The position numbers and the translations under genes were made by a program. Positions 8,428 to 17,474 of a DNA stretch of 64,000 bases are shown here, piece by piece. The stretch is taken from positions 1 through 64,000 of the forward strand of contig NZ_JAEPQA010000023.1 in the NCBI RefSeq assembly GCF_017640745.1. Direction: 5' to 3'. How positions within the stretch are numbered: the stretch's first letter is position 1; every line of letters begins with the position of its first letter. The notes beneath the pieces are model-generated. The model worked only from the letters and a program-made list of their open reading frames with translations. It searched no databases and was not told the origin of the DNA. Origin of the DNA: Nisaea sp. (GTDB taxonomy: Bacteria; Pseudomonadota; Alphaproteobacteria; Thalassobaculales; Thalassobaculaceae).

Positions 8428-9669
8428 ATGACAAAGACCAAGACTTTCAATCAGTTCTCCCGCCGCCAGGTGCTGGCCGGCGTGGCTGCCGGTGGCGCCG
8501 TTGCTGCGGCCGGCACGCTCGGCATGCCGCATATCGCGCGCGCCGCCGATCCGGTGAAGATCGGCGTGGTCCATCCGGTGACCGGTTTCCTGCAGTTCTC
8601 CGGCACCCAATGCCGCTTCGGCGCGGTCGCCGCGATTGACGAGGTCAACGCGGCCGGCGGCCTCAAGGCGCTCGGCGGTGCCAAGATCGAAGCCGTGCTG
8701 GGCGATGCCCAGTCCAAGGCCGAGATCGGTGCGGCCGAGGTCGAGAAATTCAATGAGGCGGGCGTCTCCGCCGTGGTCGGCGCCTATGCATCCGGCATCT
8801 GCCTCGCCACCACGCAGACCGCCGCGAAATACGGCATCCCGCATGTCGTCGATGTCGGCGTGAGCGACCAGATCGTCTCCCGCGGTCTGGAGAACACCTT
8901 CCGCTTCGGTCCGGGCTTCGGCACCATCACCAAGGAAGGCGTCGATCACCTGATCGCCATCAACAAGGAAGCCGGCAGCCCGGTGAAGTCCGTGGTCATC
9001 GTGCATGAGAACACGACGCCCTTCGGCAGCGGCATGGCCGGCCTGCTCGAGAAGAACCTGACCCCGGCCGGTTTCGAGGTGAAGGAGATCCTCCCGCACC
9101 CGACGGGTAACAAGGACTTCAACAACATCGCGCTGAAGATCAAGGAGCTGAACCCGGATCTGGTGATCCCGTCGCACTATTACGGCGACGGCGTGCTGTT
9201 CCTGCGCACCCTGCAGCGCCAGCGCGTGCAGCCGAAGGCGATCTATTCGGTGCTGGGCGGCGCGTCCTCGCAGTACCGTCTCGTGAACGAGTTCCCGGAT
9301 GCCGCCGAATACGTGATGGACTGCAATCACTGGTTCGATCCGCGCAAGGACGCCGCGCTCGCCCTGCGCAAGAAGACCGAGGCGGCGGGTCTCTCCTATT
9401 CCTACGAAGTGTTCCTCGCCTATGAGGCGGTGATGTTCGCCGTCGACGCGATCGAGCGTGCTGGCTCCGCCGACCGCGCCAAGATCATCGAGGCGATGGC
9501 GTCCAGCACCTGGGACGGCCACTTCATGCCCTACGGTCCGACCAAGATGGTCAACGGCCAGAACGAGGGCGCGCAGGCGATGGTCATGCAGGTCCTCGGC
9601 AAGGAGATCGAGGTCGTCGCCCCGAAAGAGTTCGCGACCAAGGCCCCGGTGTTTCCGCGCCCGGCCTGA
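8428..9669 (+). CDS. Branched-chain-amino-acid-type ABC transporter substrate-binding protein, Tat-exported
   Basis: A 413-residue periplasmic ligand-binding protein of the LivJ/type I fold. The N-terminus carries a twin-arginine signal (SRRQVLAGVA, R12-R13) ending near ARA-AD at residue 39, so the protein is exported folded. The mature part starts PVKIGVVHPVTGFLQFSGTQ, the usual first strand and ligand loop. It captures the substrate for the LivHMGF membrane complex encoded just downstream. A strong hairpin separates it from livH, which would allow higher expression of the binding protein than of the membrane parts. Family members bind amino acids, amides, urea or aromatic acids; the ligand here is unknown. 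Confidence 0.92.
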   Translation: MTKTKTFNQFSRRQVLAGVAAGGAVAAAGTLGMPHIARAADPVKIGVVHPVTGFLQFSGTQCRFGAVAAIDEVNAAGGLKALGGAKIEAVLGDAQSKAEIGAAEVEKFNEAGVSAVVGAYASGICLATTQTAAKYGIPHVVDVGVSDQIVSRGLENTFRFGPGFGTITKEGVDHLIAINKEAGSPVKSVVIVHENTTPFGSGMAGLLEKNLTPAGFEVKEILPHPTGNKDFNNIALKIKELNPDLVIPSHYYGDGVLFLRTLQRQRVQPKAIYSVLGGASSQYRLVNEFPDAAEYVMDCNHWFDPRKDAALALRKKTEAAGLSYSYEVFLAYEAVMFAVDAIERAGSADRAKIIEAMASSTWDGHFMPYGPTKMVNGQNEGAQAMVMQVLGKEIEVVAPKEFATKAPVFPRPA

Positions 9670-9685
9670 GACTGGCTCTGAACCG

Positions 9686-9715
9686 CGGCGGGGACGGCTG
9701 GGGCCGTCCCCGCCG
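9686..9715 (+). terminator. Intra-operon stem-loop between binding protein and permease genes
   Basis: A perfect 12-bp stem (CGGCGGGGACGG with CCGTCCCCGCCG) closes a 6-base loop and is followed by TTCCTT. The short T-run suggests partial termination or mRNA 3'-end protection rather than a full stop, since livH follows within 31 bases on the same strand. Confidence 0.7.
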
Positions 9716-9745
9716 TTCCTTGCGGCCTGAACGCGACTGACTTCG

Positions 9746-10645
9746 ATGGATTTTCTCGGTATCAGCCTGCCGTCCTATTCCTTTGACACGGTCTTCGGCT
9801 CCGCCATCAGCGGCGTTTTTCTCGGTGCGATCTATGCTCTTGTCGCGCTCGGTCTGACGCTGATCTACGGCGTCCTCCACATCATCAATTTCGCCCATGG
9901 CAGCCTCCTGATGCTGGCCATGTACGCGGTCTTCTTTCTCTGGAGCGGGCTCGGGGTCGATCCCTATCTCGCCATGCTGATCGTGGTTCCGGGAGGTTTC
10001 TGCTTCGGCTATCTCCTGCAGCGCAGCGTGATCGGCCGGGCGAGCCACGGACGCGACGAGATCATCCTGCTCGCCACCCTCGGGGTTTCCATTGCGCTCG
10101 AGAATTTCGCGCTCTTCGCCTTCTCCGCCAATGAGCGAAACGTCCAGGTGCCATACGATTTCGATGGCATCGATCTCGGCTTCGTCTATGTCGTCTGGCC
10201 GCAGGTCGCGGCGCTCGCGGGATCGCTGCTGATCACCGCAGCGCTCTGGGCCTTCATGAAATTCACCGATACCGGCAAGGCGATCCGCGCCGTCGCGAAG
10301 GAGCGACAGGGCGCGCGCCTGATGGGTATCAATGTCGAGCATATCTTCGCCGTCAGCTTCGGCATCGGCACCGCCTGCGTCGCCGCGGCGGCGAGCCTGC
10401 TGGCGCCGACCTATGCCGTCTTCCCGCAGGTCGGCTATCTCTTCGTTCTGATCGCCTTCACCGTCGTCGTGCTCGGCGGCATGGGCAGTTTTGTCGGGGC
10501 GCTGGTCGGCGGGCTGATCATCGGCGTGACCGAGCAGATCGGCCGGCTCTATCTCGGCGAAAGCCTCGGCCTGATCACCATCTCGGCGATCTTCATTCTT
10601 ATCCTTCTCTTCCGGCCGACCGGCCTCTTCGGACAGCGGCTATGA
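9746..10645 (+). CDS. ABC transporter permease, LivH type
   Basis: A 299-residue inner-membrane permease with about eight membrane segments. It has the LivH signature GAIYALVALGLTLIYGVLHI followed by INFAHG near residues 27-52, and the cytoplasmic EAA-like loop GKAIRAVAKERQGARLMGIN that contacts the ATPases. It pairs with LivM to form the transport channel for the substrate delivered by the upstream Tat-exported binding protein. The stop overlaps the livM start (ATGA), so the two permease subunits are translationally coupled. Ligand class is not readable from the permease. Confidence 0.93.
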   Translation: MDFLGISLPSYSFDTVFGSAISGVFLGAIYALVALGLTLIYGVLHIINFAHGSLLMLAMYAVFFLWSGLGVDPYLAMLIVVPGGFCFGYLLQRSVIGRASHGRDEIILLATLGVSIALENFALFAFSANERNVQVPYDFDGIDLGFVYVVWPQVAALAGSLLITAALWAFMKFTDTGKAIRAVAKERQGARLMGINVEHIFAVSFGIGTACVAAAASLLAPTYAVFPQVGYLFVLIAFTVVVLGGMGSFVGALVGGLIIGVTEQIGRLYLGESLGLITISAIFILILLFRPTGLFGQRL

Positions 10646-11670
10646 TCGACGTCAGGACACAGCGGATCGGCTGGGCGATCCTGATCGCGGCCCTGCTGGC
10701 GGCCCCCTTTGCCATCAGCTCCGGGCGTTGGATGGAGTTCATCGAGCTGACGCTCTTCGCCGCTCTCCTCGGACAGGGCTGGAACATCCTCGGCGGCTAT
10801 GGCGGGCAATATTCCTTCGGCCACGCGCTGTTCTTCGGGACCGCGGCTTACATACAAGCGCTGCTGCAGTTCAAGCTCGGCTGGAGCCCGTGGGTCACGC
10901 TCTGGTTCGCCATCGCGGGCGCGGTCGCGGTCGGCGCCTTCGTCGGGTTCCTGAGCTTCCGCTACGGCCTGCGCGGATCCTATTTCGCGCTGGTGACGCT
11001 GGCCTTCGCGGAGGCCTTCCACGTACTCGCCCGCTCCCTCGTCTCGGTGACCGGGGGCGGAAGCGGCATCCAGCTTTCGCTGAACCAGGATCCGGAAATG
11101 GCGATCGCCAGCTTCCAGTTCACCTTCGCCGGCCCGTTCCTGGCCGAGGCCGGCTATTACTACGTGATCCTGTTTTGCCTGCTGATCGGCTTCGCCGTGA
11201 CCGGATGGCTCAATCATTCCCGCTTCGGCGCCCAGCTGCAGGCGGTGCGCGAGGACGAGGATGCGGCCGAGGCGCTCGGCATCAACGCCTTCCGGGTGAA
11301 GATGCGGGCGATCTGCCTTTCCGCCGCGGTGACTTCGCTCGCCGGGATCTATTACGTTCAGAAATTCCTCTTCGTGGATCCGGGCATAGCGTACGGGCCG
11401 GGCAAGTCGGTTGAGGCGCTGTTCGCTGCAATCATCGGCGGTCTCGGCACGGTGATCGGGCCGCTGCTCGGCTCCGCCTTCATCCATATCGTCGGCGAGT
11501 TCGCCAAGGAGACCATCGGCGCCATGCTCGGCGACCGGCCGGGCGTCGACCTTATCCTCTTCGGCATCATCCTTGTGCTGATCCTCGCCTACATGCCGCG
11601 CGGCCTCGTGGGCCTCGCAGAAGTAATCTGGAAACGCCTTTCTGCGAGGAAGGAGGCCGGCGATGCTTGA
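10642..11670 (+). CDS. ABC transporter permease, LivM type
   Basis: A 342-residue permease with the LivM features: an N-terminal extra helix, GQGWNILGGYGGQYSFGHAL near residue 50, and the ATPase-docking loop REDEDAAEALGINAFRVK around residue 213. It is the second half of the inner-membrane channel with LivH. It overlaps livH by four bases and livG by eight bases (ATGCTTGA), so the cistrons are tightly coupled. The C-terminus ends in a short basic cytoplasmic tail. Confidence 0.93.
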   Translation: MIDVRTQRIGWAILIAALLAAPFAISSGRWMEFIELTLFAALLGQGWNILGGYGGQYSFGHALFFGTAAYIQALLQFKLGWSPWVTLWFAIAGAVAVGAFVGFLSFRYGLRGSYFALVTLAFAEAFHVLARSLVSVTGGGSGIQLSLNQDPEMAIASFQFTFAGPFLAEAGYYYVILFCLLIGFAVTGWLNHSRFGAQLQAVREDEDAAEALGINAFRVKMRAICLSAAVTSLAGIYYVQKFLFVDPGIAYGPGKSVEALFAAIIGGLGTVIGPLLGSAFIHIVGEFAKETIGAMLGDRPGVDLILFGIILVLILAYMPRGLVGLAEVIWKRLSARKEAGDA

Positions 11671-12409
11671 GGTCTCCTCCCTTACCAAGCGGTTCGGCGG
11701 CCTCGTCGCGGTCAACGGCGCCAGCCTGCATGTCGAGAAAGGCGAGATCGTCTCCCTGATCGGCCCGAACGGCGCGGGCAAGACCACGCTGTTTGCGTCC
11801 ATAGCCGGCTTCCTGAAGCCGAACGGTGGAAAGGTGACGCTGGACGGCCAGGACATCACCGGGCGCCAGCCGCACGAGATCTGCCTGCGCGGCATGGTGC
11901 GGACCTTCCAGGTGGTGAAGCCTTTCGCCGGGCTGACCGTGCGGGAGAACATCGCCGTCGGCGCGCACACCCGGATCGCGAACCGGACCGAGGCTCTCGA
12001 ACTTGCCGCGCAGGTCGCGGAGCGGGTCGGTATGGGCCGGCGGCTCGACCAGTCCGCGGGCGATCTGACGGTCGCCGGGCGCAAGCGTCTCGAGCTGGCG
12101 CGGGCGCTCGCGACCCAGCCGAAGCTGCTGCTCCTCGACGAGGTCATGGCGGGCCTGAACGCGACCGAGATCCTCGAGATCGTCGAGATCATCCAGGGCA
12201 TTCGCGAGAGCGGCGTCACAATTCTCCTGATCGAGCATGTCATGCAGGCCGTGATGAAGCTCTCCGACCGTGCCTATGTGCTGAATTACGGCGAGATCAT
12301 CGCCGAGGGCAGTCCGGCCGAGATCGCGCACGATCCGGACGTGATCGAGGCCTATCTCGGCCACGGCGCAGCGGAACGTATGAAAGCCGCGGGAGGCGCC
12401 GATGCTTGA
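11663..12409 (+). CDS. ABC transporter ATP-binding protein, LivG type
   Basis: A 248-residue ATPase with Walker [12 protein letters not shown] near residues 36-46, a Walker B LLLLDEVMAGLN and the H-loop IEHVMQAV. The signature is atypical (SAGDLTVAGRKRLELARAL rather than LSGGQ), which is common in LivG proteins. It drives transport through LivHM together with LivF. The reading frame starts inside the end of livM (8-base overlap). Nothing in it is truncated. Confidence 0.93.
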   Translation: MLEVSSLTKRFGGLVAVNGASLHVEKGEIVSLIGPNGAGKTTLFASIAGFLKPNGGKVTLDGQDITGRQPHEICLRGMVRTFQVVKPFAGLTVRENIAVGAHTRIANRTEALELAAQVAERVGMGRRLDQSAGDLTVAGRKRLELARALATQPKLLLLDEVMAGLNATEILEIVEIIQGIRESGVTILLIEHVMQAVMKLSDRAYVLNYGEIIAEGSPAEIAHDPDVIEAYLGHGAAERMKAAGGADA

Positions 12410-13103
12410 GGTCAAGGACCTCCGCGCCGGCTACGGCCACGCCAAGGTGCTGCACGGCGTCTCGCTCAAGGTGGGCGAGGGTGAGCTCGTCGCTCTGCTG
12501 GGCAGCAACGGTGCCGGCAAGTCGACGCTGAACAACAATGTCTCCGGCATCTTCAAGCCGTTCGGCGGCAGCATCCGCTTCGACGGGATCGAGATTTCCG
12601 GTGCCTCGCCGGAGGAGATCGTCGACCGCGGCCTGATCCAGGTGCCGGAAGGGCGCCGGGTCTTTCCGAATATGACGGTCAGGGAGAATCTCGAGCTCGG
12701 CTCCTACCGCCGGGCGAAGCCGAACCGTGCGCGCAATATCGAGCATGTTGTCGAGACCTTCCCGCGCCTGAAGGAACGCTTCGGTCAATATGCCGGAACG
12801 CTTTCCGGCGGCGAGCAGCAGATGCTGGCGATCGGCCGCGGCCTGATGGCGGAGCCGCGCCTGCTGATCCTCGACGAGCCCTCTCTCGGCCTTTCGCCGC
12901 TGCTGGTCGAGGAGATGTTCACGCTGATCCAGAAGCTGCGCTCGCAAGGGCTCGCGGTCTTCCTGGTCGAGCAGAACGTCGTGCAGTCGCTGGAAATCGC
13001 CGACCGTGCCTATGTGATGGAAAACGGCCTGATCACGGTTGAGGGCGCGGCACGCGATCTGATGAACGACGAGGAGCTGCGCCGCTCCTATCTGGGGATG
13101 TAA
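12402..13103 (+). CDS. ABC transporter ATP-binding protein, LivF type
   Basis: A 233-residue ATPase with Walker A GSNGAGKST near residues 34-42, signature LSGGEQQMLAIGRGLM, Walker B LLILDEPSLGLSPLL and the switch region FLVEQNVVQ. It is the second ATPase of the Liv complex. It begins with the same ATGCTTGAGGT junction as livG and overlaps that gene by eight bases. The dehydratase large-subunit gene follows only three bases after its stop, so transport and catabolic genes are one transcription unit. Confidence 0.93.
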   Translation: MLEVKDLRAGYGHAKVLHGVSLKVGEGELVALLGSNGAGKSTLNNNVSGIFKPFGGSIRFDGIEISGASPEEIVDRGLIQVPEGRRVFPNMTVRENLELGSYRRAKPNRARNIEHVVETFPRLKERFGQYAGTLSGGEQQMLAIGRGLMAEPRLLILDEPSLGLSPLLVEEMFTLIQKLRSQGLAVFLVEQNVVQSLEIADRAYVMENGLITVEGAARDLMNDEELRRSYLGM

Positions 13104-13106
13104 CCG

Positions 13107-14384
13107 ATGGGTATGACGCTCGCGGAAAAGATCATCGCCCGCGCCGCCGGGCAGGACACCGTCCGGGCAGGGGAGATCGTCACCTGCCGGGTCGATCTCG
13201 CCATGATCCACGACAGCGGCGGGCCGCGCCGCGTGAAGCCAGTGCTGGAACGGCTCGGGGTCAAGGTCTGGGACAATCGCAAGGTCGTGGTCATTTCCGA
13301 CCATTACGTCCCCGCGGTCGACCAGCAGAGCGCGGCGATCCTGAAGCTCACCCGCGAGTGGGTGAAGGACCAGGAGATCGAGAGCTTCTACGACCAGCAG
13401 GGCATCTGCCATGTCGTGCTGCCGGAGCGCGGGCACCTGAAACCGGGCATGTTCGTGGTCGGCGGCGACAGCCATTCGCCGACCGGCGGCGCCTTCGGCT
13501 GCTACATGTTCGGCGTCGGCGCGACGGACATGGCGGGCGTTCTGGTGACCGGCGAGACCTGGATCCGGGTGCCGGAAACCATCCGCATCGACTGGACCGG
13601 CAGCCTGCCGCACGGCTCGTCCGCCAAGGACATGATGCTCAAGCTTTGCGCCACCCTCGGCATGGATGGTGGCGACTATCAGGCGGTGGAATATACGGGC
13701 GGCACCATCGCCGGCCTCTCCATGACCGAACGCATGACAATGTCGAACATGGCCGCCGAACTCGGCGCGCAGGCGGGGCTGATCGCTGCGGACGATACGA
13801 CCACGGATTACATCCGCGCCGCCGGGGCCGACCCGGAGGAGGGCACGGTCCTGAAGGGCGACGATGACGCAGCTTACCGCGTCGTCCACAGGTTCGACGC
13901 CTCCGCGCTCGGCCCGCAGGTCGCGGCGCCGGACAGTCCGGCCAATTCGGGACCGGTCGAGGAGGCGGACGAGACGGCGATCGACCAGTGCTATATCGGC
14001 GCCTGCACCGGCGCGAAGCTGGAGGATCTACGGATGGCGGCGGAAGTGCTCGGCGGCCGGAAGGTCGCCAGTTCGACGCGCCTGCTGATCGCCCCGGCCT
14101 CGACTCGCGTCACGGCGGCTGCGGCTGCAGACGGGACGCTGGCGAAACTGACCGAGGCAGGCGCGATCCTGATGCCGTCCGGCTGCGGCGCCTGCGCGGG
14201 CTACGGGGCGGGCGTGCTGGCGGAGGGCGAGACCTGCATGGCCTCCACGGCGCGCAACTTCAAGGGCCGCATGGGTGCGCGTTCCTCCAAGGTCTGGCTG
14301 GGCTCGCCCTATACGGTGGCGGCGACCGCCGTTACCGGACGTGTCGCCGATCCGCGGCCTTTCCTCGCGGAGAACGGCCGATGA
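13107..14384 (+). CDS. Aconitase-superfamily dehydratase, large (Fe-S) subunit, LeuC-like
   Basis: A 425-residue protein of the 3-isopropylmalate/homoaconitate/dimethylmalate dehydratase family. The three 4Fe-4S cysteines are C300 (YIGACTGAK), C360 and C363 (PSGCGACAGYGAG). The substrate loop is VGGDSHSPTGGAFGCY, where true LeuC has GDSHTATHGAFG, so the His of THG is missing. With the small subunit encoded next it should reversibly dehydrate or isomerise a 2-hydroxy diacid. Its place beside a C-C lyase and away from leucine genes argues for catabolism (for example an alkylmalate) rather than leucine synthesis. The substrate is unproven. Confidence 0.88.
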   Translation: MGMTLAEKIIARAAGQDTVRAGEIVTCRVDLAMIHDSGGPRRVKPVLERLGVKVWDNRKVVVISDHYVPAVDQQSAAILKLTREWVKDQEIESFYDQQGICHVVLPERGHLKPGMFVVGGDSHSPTGGAFGCYMFGVGATDMAGVLVTGETWIRVPETIRIDWTGSLPHGSSAKDMMLKLCATLGMDGGDYQAVEYTGGTIAGLSMTERMTMSNMAAELGAQAGLIAADDTTTDYIRAAGADPEEGTVLKGDDDAAYRVVHRFDASALGPQVAAPDSPANSGPVEEADETAIDQCYIGACTGAKLEDLRMAAEVLGGRKVASSTRLLIAPASTRVTAAAAADGTLAKLTEAGAILMPSGCGACAGYGAGVLAEGETCMASTARNFKGRMGARSSKVWLGSPYTVAATAVTGRVADPRPFLAENGR

Positions 14385-14866
14385 GCCGGGTCTGGAAATG
14401 CGGCGACAATGTCGATACCGACCTGCTCGCGCCTGGCGCCTACATGAAGGGCCCGATCGAGGATCTGGCGGCGCATTGTCTCGAAGCCATCGATCTCGAT
14501 TTCGCCAAGCAGGTGCGGCCGGGTGACGTCATCGTCGCGGGGCGCAATTTCGGCATCGGCTCCAGCCGCGAGCAGGCGGCGGAGGTGCTGGTCCGGCTCG
14601 GCGTGAAGGCGGTGATCGCCAAGAGCTTCGGCGGGATCTTCTACCGCAACGCCTTCAATCTCGGCCTGCTGGCGCTGGTCGCCGACGCGGAGACGGAGGT
14701 CGAGGCAGGGCACGAACTCGAGCTCGACCCGGCCTCCGGCACCATCACCAACATGAGTACCGGCGCGCAGATCGCCGCCGAACCCGTTCCCGAGCACCTC
14801 CGCCGCATCGTCGCGGCGGGCGGGCTCGTTCCCTATCTCGAGCAACGACTGGAGAAGCGCTCATGA
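14381..14866 (+). CDS. Aconitase-superfamily dehydratase, small (swivel) subunit, LeuD-like
   Basis: A 161-residue swivel domain protein. It has the family opening KCGDNVDTDLLAPGAYMK and the core AGRNFGIGSSREQAAEVL, then IAKSFGGIFYRNAFN, which lines the active site with the large subunit. The frame is open upstream, but the ATG at 14381 overlaps the stop of the large-subunit gene (ATGA) and matches the family N-terminus, so that start is used. Length is typical of archaeal-type LeuD, HacB and DmdB proteins. Its stop overlaps the next gene, again by four bases. Confidence 0.9.
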   Translation: MSRVWKCGDNVDTDLLAPGAYMKGPIEDLAAHCLEAIDLDFAKQVRPGDVIVAGRNFGIGSSREQAAEVLVRLGVKAVIAKSFGGIFYRNAFNLGLLALVADAETEVEAGHELELDPASGTITNMSTGAQIAAEPVPEHLRRIVAAGGLVPYLEQRLEKRS

Positions 14867-15741
14867 CGCCGTCAAGCGTCCTGAAACAACGACTGAAGCA
14901 GCCCGATATCCTCGTGGCGCCCGGCGTGTTCGACGCCTTCAGCGCCATGGCGGCGGCGAAGGCCGGCTTCGAGGCGCTCTACGTTTCCGGCGCCTCGATC
15001 GCCTATACACGCCTCGGCCGCCCGGATATCGGCCTCTTCGGGCTGGAAGAGGTCGCCGACGTGGTCTCGCACATCTCCGAGCGCGTCGATCTGCCGCTCG
15101 TCGTCGATGCGGACACCGGCTTCGGCAATGCATTGAACGTGCAGCGCACCGTGCGCCTGCTGGAGCGCTCCGGTGCCGCCGGGATCCAGATCGAGGATCA
15201 GGCGATGCCGAAGCGCTGCGGCCATCTCGATGGCAAGGCTCTGGTCTCCAAGTCGGAAATGGCAGGCAAGATCCGCGCGGCCGTAGACGCCCGGCGGGAC
15301 GAGGCGACCCAGATCGTCGCCCGCACCGACGCGATCGGCGTCGAGGGTTTCGAGGCGGCGCTGGAGCGGGCCGAGGCCTACAGGGACGCCGGCGCCGACG
15401 TGCTCTTCGTCGAGGCGCCGCGGGACGAGGCGGAGATCGCCGAGGTGGTGAAGCGGTTCGGCGCGGACATTCCGCTGCTCGCGAACATGGTCGAGGGCGG
15501 CAAGACCCCGGCGATGACGGCCGAGGAACTGCAGGCGGCCGGCTTCGACATCGTGATCTTCCCGGGCGGCCTGATGCGCGCGCTCGCAGTCACCATCACC
15601 GAATATTTCCAGAGTCTGCATGCCAACGGCTCGACCAAGCCGTTCCAGGACCGAATGCTCGATTTCCGCGAGCTGAACGAGCTGCTGGGCACGCCGGGCA
15701 TCCTCGAGGCGGGCCGGAAATATGACGGGGAGAACGCGTGA
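14863..15741 (+). CDS. Isocitrate lyase/PEP mutase superfamily C-C lyase
   Basis: A 292-residue TIM-barrel enzyme with the Mg site VVDADTGFGN (D82, D84), IQIEDQ (E111) and the lyase motif KRCGH at 117-121 holding the catalytic Cys119. This motif separates lyases (methylisocitrate, dimethylmalate, oxaloacetate hydrolase-like) from PEP mutase. The expected reaction is retro-Claisen-type cleavage of a 2-hydroxy diacid to a 2-oxo acid such as pyruvate or glyoxylate plus a carboxylate. It directly follows a LeuCD-type dehydratase, the same pairing as dimethylmaleate hydratase plus dimethylmalate lyase in anaerobic nicotinate breakdown. The true substrate is unknown. Confidence 0.88.
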   Translation: MTPSSVLKQRLKQPDILVAPGVFDAFSAMAAAKAGFEALYVSGASIAYTRLGRPDIGLFGLEEVADVVSHISERVDLPLVVDADTGFGNALNVQRTVRLLERSGAAGIQIEDQAMPKRCGHLDGKALVSKSEMAGKIRAAVDARRDEATQIVARTDAIGVEGFEAALERAEAYRDAGADVLFVEAPRDEAEIAEVVKRFGADIPLLANMVEGGKTPAMTAEELQAAGFDIVIFPGGLMRALAVTITEYFQSLHANGSTKPFQDRMLDFRELNELLGTPGILEAGRKYDGENA

Positions 15742-17474
15742 TGGCCGACCTCGATCCGGTCACGCTCGCGGTCCTCAAGGGCCGTCTGGAGCAGATCGCC
15801 GACGAGATGGACGCGACTCTCTTCCGCAGCGCCTTCAACCCGATCATCGCCGAGGCGCATGACGCCTCGCACGGCCTCTACCACGCGACCACTGGCGAGA
15901 CGCTGGTGCAGGGCAAGTCCGGCCTGCCGATCTTCGTCGGCGCCATGTCATTCGCGGTGAAGGCGGTGATCGACAAGTTCGGCGCCGAGGGGATCTCCGA
16001 AGGCGACGTCTTCATCTTCAACGATCCCTATGAGGGCGGCACGCACCTTTCCGACTTCAAGCTGGTGCAGCCCTTCTACCGCGACGGCGAGCTCTTCTGC
16101 TTCCTTGCCTCGGTCGGGCACTGGCACGATGTCGGCGGCAATGTGCCGGGCAACTACAATCCGGTCGCGACCGAGAGCTTCCAGGAGGGAATGATGATCC
16201 CGCCGGTGAAGCTCTTCTCCAAGGGCGAGATGCGCACCGACGTGGTCGATATCCTGAAGGCCAATTCCCGCCTGCCGGGCAGTCTCTACGGTGACCTGAA
16301 TGGTCAGATCAACGCGCTCCGGCTCGGCAACGAGCGGCTGCACGCGCTGCTCGACGAGTACGGCGCCGGTACCGTTGCGGGCGCCATGACCGAACTGCGC
16401 GACCGCGCGGGCCAGCTCATGCGCAGCCTGATCAAGGACATGCCTGACGGGCGCTATTCGGCCGACGATTTCCTCGACAATGACGGCATCCACGACGAAC
16501 CGCTTCGCATCGCGCTCGACATCGTCATAGAGGGCGAGAAGATGGTGCTGGACTTCTCCCGCACCTCGCCCGCCTGCGACGGGCCGGTGAACATCTCCCG
16601 CTCGACCGCGATCGCTTCCTGCTACGTGGCGCTGAAGCATGTCTTCAAGGACGTGCCGGCCAATGCGGGCGTGCTGGCGCCGATCGAGTTCGTCATTCCG
16701 GAAGGCAGTCTGCTCAGCGTCTCCGCGCCGAAGCCGGTCGGGGGGTACACGGAGACGATCCTCCGGATCATCGACACGGTCTTCGTCGCGCTCAGCACGG
16801 CGGCGCCGGAGCGGGTTAACGGCTGTGCCTACGGCACGATCAATGCGCTCTCGCTCGCGGGACACCGCAAGGACGGACGCCGCTGGGTCATGTTCTCCTT
16901 CTTCGGCGGCGGCCATGGCGGCAATCCGAAGGGCGACGGACTAAACCACGGCAACGCGCCGATCTCGACCGCGACGATCCCGCCGATGGAGATCCTGGAA
17001 GCGGCCTATCCGGTGCGCTTCACACAGTGGGCGCTCAGGCCCGACAGCGGCGGCGCGGGACGGCATCGCGGCGGCCTCGGCGCGGTCTACGAGATCGAGC
17101 TTCTGGAGGAGAAGGCGGACGTCTTCCTCTTCGGCGAGCGCGGCCGCTTCGCGCCGAAGGGCGTGGTCGGCGGCGGCTCCGCGGCGCTGAACAAATTCAC
17201 CTACGAACAGGCGGACGGCGACCATGTCCCGCCGATGGCCTCCAAGATGGTCGGCATCAAGCTCAAGAAGGGCCAGAAGGTGCGGCTGGAGACACCGGGC
17301 GGCGGCGGCTATGGCGACGTACTTGAACGCGATCCGGCCGCGGTCGCCGAGGACGTGCGCCTCGGCTATGTCAGCGCCGAGGCCGCCAAAGAGACCTATC
17401 GCACCATCATCGCGGCCGACGGTTCCGTCGATGCCGCCGCTACCGAAATCCTGCGCGCGGAGTCTGCGCAATGA
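15741..17474 (+). CDS. hyuB: Hydantoinase/oxoprolinase subunit B (HyuB)
   Basis: A 577-residue protein of the hydantoinase B family: DPVTLAVLKGRLEQIADEMD at the N-terminus, IFNDPYEGGTHLSDFKL, GHWHDVGGNVPGN, and near the C-terminus GRFAPKGVVGGG and LETPGGGGYGD. With HyuA it forms ATP-dependent ring-opening enzymes (N-methylhydantoinase, 5-oxoprolinase, caprolactamase) or, in diverged forms, ketone carboxylases. A GTG at 15738 is also in frame; the ATG at 15741 (TGATG overlap with the lyase stop) is preferred. Family members are metal-dependent, and the several His and Asp residues in the motifs above fit that. The substrate is not assignable from the sequence. Confidence 0.9.
   Translation: MADLDPVTLAVLKGRLEQIADEMDATLFRSAFNPIIAEAHDASHGLYHATTGETLVQGKSGLPIFVGAMSFAVKAVIDKFGAEGISEGDVFIFNDPYEGGTHLSDFKLVQPFYRDGELFCFLASVGHWHDVGGNVPGNYNPVATESFQEGMMIPPVKLFSKGEMRTDVVDILKANSRLPGSLYGDLNGQINALRLGNERLHALLDEYGAGTVAGAMTELRDRAGQLMRSLIKDMPDGRYSADDFLDNDGIHDEPLRIALDIVIEGEKMVLDFSRTSPACDGPVNISRSTAIASCYVALKHVFKDVPANAGVLAPIEFVIPEGSLLSVSAPKPVGGYTETILRIIDTVFVALSTAAPERVNGCAYGTINALSLAGHRKDGRRWVMFSFFGGGHGGNPKGDGLNHGNAPISTATIPPMEILEAAYPVRFTQWALRPDSGGAGRHRGGLGAVYEIELLEEKADVFLFGERGRFAPKGVVGGGSAALNKFTYEQADGDHVPPMASKMVGIKLKKGQKVRLETPGGGGYGDVLERDPAAVAEDVRLGYVSAEAAKETYRTIIAADGSVDAAATEILRAESAQ

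Noticed and set aside
13107-14866. Biosynthetic leuC-leuD
   Set aside because: No leuA or leuB nearby, altered GDSH loop in the large subunit, and tight coupling to transport and lyase genes point to catabolism.
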